Shown piece after piece: positions 32,689-38,508 of a stretch of DNA of 38,508 nt (position 1 is its first letter; each line of letters begins with the position of its first letter). This stretch comes from Bacteroidota bacterium (GTDB taxonomy: Bacteria > Bacteroidota > Ignavibacteria > Ignavibacteriales > Ignavibacteriaceae). The position numbers were made by a program, and so were the translations under genes. The stretch is taken from NCBI GenBank assembly GCA_021815365.1, contig JAKAGZ010000025.1, positions 1 through 38,508 on the forward strand, in the 5' to 3' direction. The notes below the pieces were generated by a model. The model was not told where the DNA came from, made no database searches, and was given only the letters and a program-made list of their open reading frames with translations.

Positions 32689-33329
32689 ATATTTTTCTGT
32701 TTTTATTCTTAGCCTTCGCAATGGGATTTATTGCAGCAATCCCAATAGGCGCTACACAAATCGAAATAGCAAAACGTTCTTTGAATGGGCATCGCCGCGC
32801 TGCGTTTATGGTAGTAGCTGGTTCTGTATGTTCGGATGTAATGTATGGATTTATTGCTCTGTTCGGTATCGCTCCGTTTTTGAAGAGTAAGATTGTTATC
32901 GCTGTTTTTGGAATAGCTGCAACTTTAATATTGCTCGTGCTTGCATACTTAACTTTCCGTGACGGCAAGAAATCAGAAATGCCCGAAACTAACCAGTCAG
33001 TATTGAAAAATAATAAGTTATCTTTTATCACAGGTTTCTCTCTCGCAATAACTAATCCTATGATGATCTTCTGGTGGCTGATCGGAACAAGGATTATAAG
33101 AGACCTGGGGCTTGTTTCAGATTTTGATGCAAATACTTCTTTGTTATTCCTCATCGCAGGCGGAGCCGGCATTGGCTCTTATTTATCAACACTGACAAAC
33201 ATTCTGCACTGGGCAAAGAAATTTATTTCTAATAAAATATCAAAAAAAGTAAATTACAGTTTAGGTATAACTCTTATTGTCCTTGCTTGTTATTTTCTTT
33301 TCAGCTCATTGAGAACTTTATTGAATTAG
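32685..33329 (+). CDS. LysE/RhtB-family exporter
   Basis: The 214-residue protein has six membrane segments and the LysE-type N-terminal signature AMGFIAAIPIGATQIEIAKRSLNGHRRAAFMVVAGSVCSD: the canonical PGP turn is PIG here, and the G.....G..GD region reads AGSVCSD. The second half carries FITGFSLAITNPMMIFWW, the family's conserved NP motif in TM4. LysE-family proteins export amino acids or related small cations; the substrate is not inferable. It is translationally coupled to the GT9 gene, an unusual pairing which may only reflect operon packing. A 39-bp gap separates it from the convergent kinase. Confidence 0.8.
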   Translation: MNIFLFLFLAFAMGFIAAIPIGATQIEIAKRSLNGHRRAAFMVVAGSVCSDVMYGFIALFGIAPFLKSKIVIAVFGIAATLILLVLAYLTFRDGKKSEMPETNQSVLKNNKLSFITGFSLAITNPMMIFWWLIGTRIIRDLGLVSDFDANTSLLFLIAGGAGIGSYLSTLTNILHWAKKFISNKISKKVNYSLGITLIVLACYFLFSSLRTLLN

Positions 33330-33368
33330 CAAGCAGCACAAATTCTGTTCAATCATATCTTATCCCGA

Positions 33369-34838
33369 TTATCTGATCTTTTTTGCATAAAAATTCTCCG
33401 GCTTTGGTATTGTAAAATAGAATGTCGTGCCTTCTCCCAGTGTTGATTCAACCCAGACTTTTCCGCCGTGATATTCAATTACACGTTTGACAATTGCCAG
33501 CCCGATTCCTGTGCCTTTATAGTGTGGATCACTTGTTGCACGTTGAAATGGCATAAAAATTCTCTCAAAGTAATTTTTGTCAATTCCGATTCCATTATCT
33601 TTAACATAGAAACAATACATCCCGGGATATTTAGAGTCTTCAAAATAACCGGCTTCCACTGAAGGAGCTTTCTTATCGTTATATTTTATTGAATTAGTAA
33701 TCAGGTTCCTCCAAACCTGTGAAAGCTGTACAGGATCGCAAATCAGGTCAGGTAGTTTTCCTTTAACTGCTAAAGATGCATTTCTCTCTTCAAGCAGAAA
33801 TTTAATATCTTCTTCTATTTCCCCGATCATTTTATTAATTGAAACCTTTTCTTTAGAAAACTCGACTTTGCCCGCAAGAGCAAACTGAAGAAGTTCATTG
33901 ATAAGCCTGACCATCTTATTACCTGATGTGGTGATGTGCTCAAAGAACTGGTATTCCTCCTCGTTTAATTTTTCTTTGAATTCTGTTTTGAGTATTTCTG
34001 CAGAACCCATTATGCCCGCTATAGGAGATTTAAGATCGTGTGCTACTATGTGCGCAAAACTTTCTAACTCCTCGTACCTTTTTTTGATCTCGGAAATCAT
34101 CGCATCGAAAGCAATGATCAGCATTCCTATTTCATCTTTAGCTTCAGTTTTTAGCTCAACAGAAAAATCATGTGCAGATATACGCTGAGCTATTGCTACA
34201 AGGTCAAGTATCCTCTTTGAGATCTTTTTCATCGTCAGAAATACTACTGTAAAAGCAACAATAAGCACAAGGGAAAACGTAGTTGAAATAATAAAATATG
34301 CCTGCATCTTTTTATGTTCTACAAGCAGAGTTTCATTTCTTATTTTTATTTTTAGTGTATCGAAAATAGAAGATAGATCTCTATATATCTGAGTGCCGTG
34401 CATTAAATTCATATCTTCAAGCATTAAAGATGCTTTTGGATCTGTTTGAAAATTCTTTATTGAAAATATATCCTTTGATTCCGCGTGTATACTGTCTATC
34501 TGCCTTTGTATATCTTTAAGCTCAGTAACTTCGCTGTCCGTTAGACCGTATTGATTTAATTTGTTCAAACTTTTATTCAATAATCCTGAAATATTTTTAT
34601 AGTGACTTAAATAGTGCTGCTTTGCAGTCAGCAGATAATTATTTGCATCCATCAGTTGATTTGCTACCTGTGTCTGTAATTCAAAAGCGTCCTTCATTTC
34701 GCTGGAATCTTCCTCAAGTCTTTTAACACTGTGGCTTGTGCTGTTAAGACCAACGATCCCGGCAAGGGCAATTATAATCATCAGAATGATAACAACTAAA
34801 TAAGCAAGAGCAATTTTCTTTGTTATTGTGAACTGCAT
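33369..34838 (-). CDS. Membrane sensor histidine kinase (4-helix sensor, HAMP, phytochrome-type HisKA)
   Basis: The 489-residue protein has TM1 at about 9-31, a helical extracytoplasmic region (32-178, probably a four-helix bundle like chemoreceptor sensors), TM2 at 180-202 and HAMP at 203-255. The DHp region has SFAHIVAHDLKSPIAGIMGSAEIL (His267; the HDLKSP form is typical of the phytochrome-like HisKA group). The ATPase domain has an N box at WRNLITNSIKY, G1 at D414-N-G-I-G418 and G2 at G442-T-G-I-G446. All catalytic residues are present. No response regulator is adjacent; partner unknown. It is the second of three kinases packed on the minus strand of the right part, which may share a partner. 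Confidence 0.9.
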   Translation of the reverse strand: MQFTITKKIALAYLVVIILMIIIALAGIVGLNSTSHSVKRLEEDSSEMKDAFELQTQVANQLMDANNYLLTAKQHYLSHYKNISGLLNKSLNKLNQYGLTDSEVTELKDIQRQIDSIHAESKDIFSIKNFQTDPKASLMLEDMNLMHGTQIYRDLSSIFDTLKIKIRNETLLVEHKKMQAYFIISTTFSLVLIVAFTVVFLTMKKISKRILDLVAIAQRISAHDFSVELKTEAKDEIGMLIIAFDAMISEIKKRYEELESFAHIVAHDLKSPIAGIMGSAEILKTEFKEKLNEEEYQFFEHITTSGNKMVRLINELLQFALAGKVEFSKEKVSINKMIGEIEEDIKFLLEERNASLAVKGKLPDLICDPVQLSQVWRNLITNSIKYNDKKAPSVEAGYFEDSKYPGMYCFYVKDNGIGIDKNYFERIFMPFQRATSDPHYKGTGIGLAIVKRVIEYHGGKVWVESTLGEGTTFYFTIPKPENFYAKKIR

Positions 34839-34924
34839 AATGTTACCTGTAAGAATATTGAAGGTGATTAAACTTTTTAATTATACTAACGCTGGAGATG
34901 TGACATATTATTTACTCAACTTAG

Positions 34925-34958
34925 AAAGATGACATCTTTTTTGAAAGATGTCATCTTT
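34925..34958. terminator. Perfect 15-bp hairpin between two kinase genes
   Basis: AAAGATGACATCTTT (34925-34939) and AAAGATGTCATCTTT (34944-34958) pair without mismatch around TTTG. The + strand side ends in CTTTTTC. On the minus strand, the coding direction of both kinases, the stem's own TTT is followed by CTAA. It likely ends transcription of the 35013-38078 kinase before the 33369-34838 kinase. Its perfect dyad symmetry could equally serve as a protein-binding site. Confidence 0.6.
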
Positions 34959-35012
34959 TTCAGTGCCAGATTTTGCGTAAGGTAAGTTATTAACACTACT
35001 GACATTTCACCC

Positions 35013-38000
35013 CTAAATCTTTGCCGACGGAAATTCTAAAGTAAAAGTGCTTCCCTCCCCGACCTTACTTTTTAATTTAACTGAACCGCCCATCGCTTCA
35101 GTATATCTTTTTACTATTGTTAAACCAAGACCTGTGCCTTCAAAAGTCCTGCTCAACCCTTCGCTTGCCTGCCTGAATTCCTCAAAAATAATCTGCTGAT
35201 CTTTTTCAGAAATACCAATACCGGTATCCTTAATTTCGATAACAACTTTATCTACAGTTTGTTTTGCAGATACAGTAATCTTTCCCTGCTCTGTAAACCT
35301 AACTGCATTGTTCATTAAGTTATCCAGTATTGAAAAACACAGATCTTTATCAGCATTTATATAGATATTTTCATCCGACAGTTTAAGCTCAATTTCAAGA
35401 TTTTTTTCTTTTGCAGCAGCTTCAAACAACTGATTTGATTTTTTTATAAACTCAGCAACATTACATTTTACGAGATCGAAACTGTATTTCTCTGATTCTA
35501 TTTTAGAAATATTAAGTACCTGATTTAACGTACGCAATAACCTTTTCCCGCTGGAATTTATTGTACGCACCATATTAAGGCTGTCTTCATTTTCAAGTTC
35601 TGACTTGTCAGACAAGTCTGACTTGTCAGACAAGTCTAATTCCAGCAATTCAGAGTATCCAAGTATGCCGATCAGCGGGGTACGGAGTTCGTGGCTCATT
35701 ATAGCAAGGAAATTACTTTTCAGTCTGTTCATTTCTTCGGCTTTTTCTTTGGCTTTAATTAACTCCTGCTCTGTGCGTTTCCTTTCAGTAATGTCCTGTG
35801 CTGCAGAAATAATGCAGGCTTCTCCATTAATTTCAATAATGCTTGCAGAAACCAACAGAGGAACCAGCTCATTATTCTTGCTTCTCAAGACTGTTTCATA
35901 ACCAACTACTTCCCCTTTACCTGATAACAAGTCAATAAACTCATCACGTTCTTTGGGATTATTCCAGAGATTTAATTCCGTCGTGGTTTTACCGATCATT
36001 TCTCCCCTTGAAAACCCCAACACATCTATAAATTTTTGGTTGACTTCGATAATTTTTCCATCGCTCAATCTTGTAATAGCAACTCCATCAGGAATATTTT
36101 TAAATGCAAGTGAAAATTTTTCCTCGCTTTTCTGAAGTTGTTCCATTGATCTTTTTCTTTGCTGCTCTGTATCAAGAAATTCAACTGAGTAAGAAATATC
36201 GGAAGCTAATTCAGATAGGAGTTTTACTTCATCTTCGGTAAAAAAATCAGTCTCGCCAGAATAAAAAGCAATAAAGCCAATCGCTTTTTCAAAAACAATC
36301 AAAGGGAAAGAAGCCATTGAGCGGTAACCGTTATTTATCGCCCTTGTGCGCCATGGAACCATTATTGGATCATCTGCAATATTATTGCTTACAACATATT
36401 TCTTTGTTCTAATCGAGGTGCCGCCAGGTCCTTTTCCGTAATCGGTTTCAGCCAAAGTAATATTCATCTGATCTGTATAGCCGTTGTCCACACCATACTT
36501 TGAAACGATTTTGACAGTTTCACTTCCATTCTCTATTATGCCTATAGTCGTCATTAAAAATTTACCGTCTTCAACAGCAATACGGCAGGCTTCGTCAAAA
36601 ATTCTTTGCCTGTTTCTGTCTCTGACAATTAATTGGTTAATGTTACTTAAAATCGTATAGACCCTGTTCGATTTTTCAAGCTTATACTGATAATTTTTTC
36701 TTTCGGTAATATCTGTTATTACACTCTGAATTAAATTTTTACCACCTACTTCTATTATGCGGGCACTTACGTCAACAGGAAATCTCTGACCGTTTTTCCG
36801 AATGTGGATAGTCTCAATATGCATTGTCTTATTTCTCAGAAGCTGACTGAATTGATCTTCGAATATATTCAGCGTTTCAGGTGCTCTGAGATCTTTTACA
36901 GACAGCTTAAGAAATTCTTCTCTTGTATAACCATAAGCTGCAACTGCTGCTTCATTACAACCTATAAAATGTTGCCCGTCTGATAAAAGAATAATATCAT
37001 TCCCGTACTTCTCTAAATATTCGAAATGAGTTATCAATGCCTGCTGCTCTAATTTTTTCTCATACTCAATCCTGGAAACTCTTGACTTATGATCTTTTAC
37101 CATAAAGTAAAAAATTAAAACGGCGACAATTATTAACGAAAAAACAATTGCCAGTATCAGGTATGCTTCGTGATAGATCGGTTTGTAAACTTCTTTTTGA
37201 TCTGCTTTAACTATCATATACCAATCTGTGCCTGGTACCTTTCTTACATCAGCAAGCACCGGTATTTTTCTGTAGTCAATCCCCTCATAAACCCCTTCTT
37301 TACTTCTTACGGCAATAGCTGACGGATCGAGAGTATCTGTAATATCTTTTTTAAATAATGAAGGAACATTAGAAATAAATTTTAATGGCGAAAGATATGT
37401 AACATAATTGCTATCTTTCTGGACCAGGTAACATTCAGCAGAATTATATTTTAATGGTATTGACTGCACAGCAGGGAAGAAAGATCTGGCCGGGTCAATT
37501 ACCAAAACCAAAACTCCCAGTGGTTTGGGAACAATGCCATTTCTTAATATCAGAGGTACTATGTAGGAAAGATAAACATCGTTAGCAAGGCTGTCTGCCC
37601 AAAAATCCGAATGGGATATTTCGCCCGTATCAATGCTCGAAAGAGCTTTGATGACCTGGTGCGACGGTAAGTTCAACCCTGATTGAGCAACTGATAACGA
37701 TACTTTCCCTTGCGGGTTTATTAAAAATATACCGACATAATTATATTGTTTTTTAGCTGTTGCCAGCCAGTTTACCAGGAAATTTTTATTGGTAATATTT
37801 TGAGGGTTATTAAAGAAACGAATTACATCATCTTTAAATTGACTGCTTTCGTGAAAAACACTTGCCTCAACCTCTTTATCATCGAACCATCCTGTAATTT
37901 GAGCAGTGTGCTCTTTTGCTGCCAGGGAAAGTTCGTTGTGTACTTCTTTGGTTAAGATTTCTTTGCGATGGTTAAAGTATACAGCCCCGAAGACTAAAAA

Positions 38001-38078
38001 AGATGCGATAAAAATAATAAGGAAGAAGAGCGCTTTTTTTTCAAAACTTATTTTTGCGTCTGAGTGGGATAATTTCAT
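35013..38078 (-). CDS. Multi-domain sensor histidine kinase (Cache, PAS, GAF, PAS, HisKA, HATPase)
   Basis: The 1021-residue protein has TM1 at about 16-36, a large extracytoplasmic double-Cache domain (37-300, with YVGIFLINPQGKVSLSV and RKVPGTDWYMIVKADQ), TM2 at 305-327 and PAS1 at about 350-460 (ends ITDITERK). A GAF domain spans 475-635 (includes YGKGPGGTSIRTKKYVVSNNIADDP) and PAS2 runs from about 650 to 768. The DHp helix has MSHELRTPLIGILGYSELL (His796). The ATPase domain has G1 D951-T-G-I-G955 and G2 G981-T-G-L-G985. Between the DHp helices lies an in-frame insertion, DLSDKS twice (about 815-826), encoded by a tandem palindromic DNA repeat (see findings). No receiver, no adjacent response regulator. 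Confidence 0.93.
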   Translation of the reverse strand: MKLSHSDAKISFEKKALFFLIIFIASFLVFGAVYFNHRKEILTKEVHNELSLAAKEHTAQITGWFDDKEVEASVFHESSQFKDDVIRFFNNPQNITNKNFLVNWLATAKKQYNYVGIFLINPQGKVSLSVAQSGLNLPSHQVIKALSSIDTGEISHSDFWADSLANDVYLSYIVPLILRNGIVPKPLGVLVLVIDPARSFFPAVQSIPLKYNSAECYLVQKDSNYVTYLSPLKFISNVPSLFKKDITDTLDPSAIAVRSKEGVYEGIDYRKIPVLADVRKVPGTDWYMIVKADQKEVYKPIYHEAYLILAIVFSLIIVAVLIFYFMVKDHKSRVSRIEYEKKLEQQALITHFEYLEKYGNDIILLSDGQHFIGCNEAAVAAYGYTREEFLKLSVKDLRAPETLNIFEDQFSQLLRNKTMHIETIHIRKNGQRFPVDVSARIIEVGGKNLIQSVITDITERKNYQYKLEKSNRVYTILSNINQLIVRDRNRQRIFDEACRIAVEDGKFLMTTIGIIENGSETVKIVSKYGVDNGYTDQMNITLAETDYGKGPGGTSIRTKKYVVSNNIADDPIMVPWRTRAINNGYRSMASFPLIVFEKAIGFIAFYSGETDFFTEDEVKLLSELASDISYSVEFLDTEQQRKRSMEQLQKSEEKFSLAFKNIPDGVAITRLSDGKIIEVNQKFIDVLGFSRGEMIGKTTTELNLWNNPKERDEFIDLLSGKGEVVGYETVLRSKNNELVPLLVSASIIEINGEACIISAAQDITERKRTEQELIKAKEKAEEMNRLKSNFLAIMSHELRTPLIGILGYSELLELDLSDKSDLSDKSELENEDSLNMVRTINSSGKRLLRTLNQVLNISKIESEKYSFDLVKCNVAEFIKKSNQLFEAAAKEKNLEIELKLSDENIYINADKDLCFSILDNLMNNAVRFTEQGKITVSAKQTVDKVVIEIKDTGIGISEKDQQIIFEEFRQASEGLSRTFEGTGLGLTIVKRYTEAMGGSVKLKSKVGEGSTFTLEFPSAKI
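35601..35636. repeat. Two-unit tandem palindromic repeat inside kinase gene
   Basis: Two perfect 18-bp copies of TGACTTGTCAGACAAGTC lie end to end. Each is itself a palindrome (GACTTGTC and GACAAGTC around a single A). The array encodes D-L-S-D-K-S twice on the minus strand, in the loop after the first DHp helix. The 36-bp insertion keeps the frame. Confidence 0.9.
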
Positions 38079-38185
38079 ATATTAATAAAATTTATACCAT
38101 TGAAAATGTTAAGTCTAATGATAAACAATTTCAATACCGTTGTTAATATAATAAAAGTTGTTAAATACCAATAACATAAATTTGG

Positions 38186-38350
38186 CTTTTGTGAGACTTT
38201 GTGCCAGCTTCGCCGAAGACGTGAGTCGAGGCGGGCTTCCTTTGTGTGACTTTGTGAAACCTAAAAACGGATCACAACGTTACACTAAGTTTTACACAAA
38301 GTGGCACAAAGGATAAAATAGATAAAAACCAAACGCCGAAGGCGTGACAT
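38186..38350. repeat. Interspersed repeat element with direct and inverted CTTTGTG units
   Basis: Two + strand units (CTTTTGTGAGACTTTGTG near 38186-38203 and CCTTTGTGTGACTTTGTG near 38239-38256) and one inverted unit (CACAAAGTGGCACAAAGG, 38295-38312) share the pattern CTTTGTG-nn-ACTTTGTG. Two near-identical segments CGCCGAAG(A/G)CGTGA lie at 38211-38224 and 38335-38348. The arrangement is that of a small non-coding interspersed element; no coding capacity. Confidence 0.6.
38333..38345 (-). terminator. Terminator for the kinase at the right edge
   Basis: On the minus strand ACGCCTTCGGCGT forms a stem capped by the very stable C(UUCG)G tetraloop and is followed by TTGGTTTTTA. It lies 10 bp after the stop codon of the partial kinase (38355-38357). 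The + strand form is the second CGCCGAAG repeat, so the repeat doubles as terminator. Confidence 0.65.
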
Positions 38351-38354
38351 ATTA

Positions 38355-38508
38355 TTAACGTTCAGATCTGGCGGGCAGTATTACATAAAAAGTTGTACCC
38401 TTGCCCGGCTCGCTTTCAACTGTTATCGTTCCCCTGTGCATATCAATTATTTCCTTGACTATTGCAAGCCCTAATCCATTGCCTTCTACTTCAGAGCGGA
38501 TTTCATTT
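38355..38508 (-). CDS. Histidine kinase, C-terminal end of ATPase domain (truncated by window edge)
   Basis: Only the last 50 codons are in the window; the gene continues past the right edge. The fragment contains the G2 box and following helix ([19 protein letters not shown]) and the final strands of an HATPase_c domain ([20 protein letters not shown]), ending in PARSER before TAA. This is enough to assign the family but not the sensor type. It is transcribed toward the 35013-38078 kinase gene, separated by a terminator hairpin and the repeat element, making it the third kinase in a row on this strand. Confidence 0.85.
   Translation of the reverse strand, partial: NEIRSEVEGNGLGLAIVKEIIDMHRGTITVESEPGKGTTFYVILPARSER

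Larger units (their letters stand above)
38079..38354. other. Intergenic region built of CTTTGTG-type repeats
   Basis: This 276-bp stretch lies between two minus-strand kinase genes. It has no gene. About half is occupied by the repeats listed at 38186-38350; the A/T-rich part next to 38079 should hold the promoter of the large kinase. Confidence 0.5.

Overview
The window looks like chromosome from a low-GC, Gram-negative member of the Bacteroidota/Ignavibacteria group. The evidence is a secreted protein with a type IX secretion (Por) C-terminal sorting domain (26729-28258), many outer-membrane barrels, few Shine-Dalgarno sequences, one promoter-like site of the Bacteroidetes type (TTTG/TAnnTTTG), and a tRNA gene without an encoded CCA end. 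I see no prophage, insertion sequence, CRISPR array or rRNA. The genus is not determined.

Left part (1-12728), mostly housekeeping and envelope genes: a truncated secreted protein, an exported alpha/beta hydrolase, an outer-membrane barrel downstream of fabF, a GNAT acetyltransferase, a hybrid histidine kinase (PAS-HisKA-HATPase-REC-HPt), a zinc-dependent S1/P1-nuclease/phospholipase C-type protein, a TrmH-family rRNA methyltransferase coupled to a DUF971 protein, a CNNM/CorC-type membrane protein, tRNA-Thr(UGT), and two tandem PAP2-type proteins with altered catalytic motifs. An intergenic cluster of nested REP-like palindromes lies at 8922-9115.

Middle part (13075-30308), the most interesting stretch, all on the + strand. 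A TolC / lipoprotein adaptor / RND pump operon is followed by a sensor kinase and a sigma54-dependent NtrC-type activator. These run directly into an exported coiled-coil protein and an outer-membrane barrel. Next come a sigma54-like promoter with an upstream inverted repeat, a single-domain receiver whose phospho-acceptor Asp is Asn, a possible 38-codon ORF coupled to a small secreted acidic protein with a very strong Shine-Dalgarno, a barrel-plus-TPR outer-membrane protein, a T9SS-sorted protein sitting between 162-bp direct repeats, and a GT4 glycosyltransferase fused to a NodB polysaccharide deacetylase. My working hypothesis, which is inference, is a sigma54-controlled surface-polysaccharide or surface-structure locus.

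Right part (30563-38508): an exported PepSY-like protein, a GT9 glycosyltransferase overlapping a LysE-type exporter, two further membrane histidine kinases without adjacent response regulators, and the C-terminal end of a third at the window edge. One kinase carries a two-unit palindromic DNA repeat in frame within its DHp domain. The intergenic region at the right edge is built of CTTTGTG-type direct and inverted repeats.
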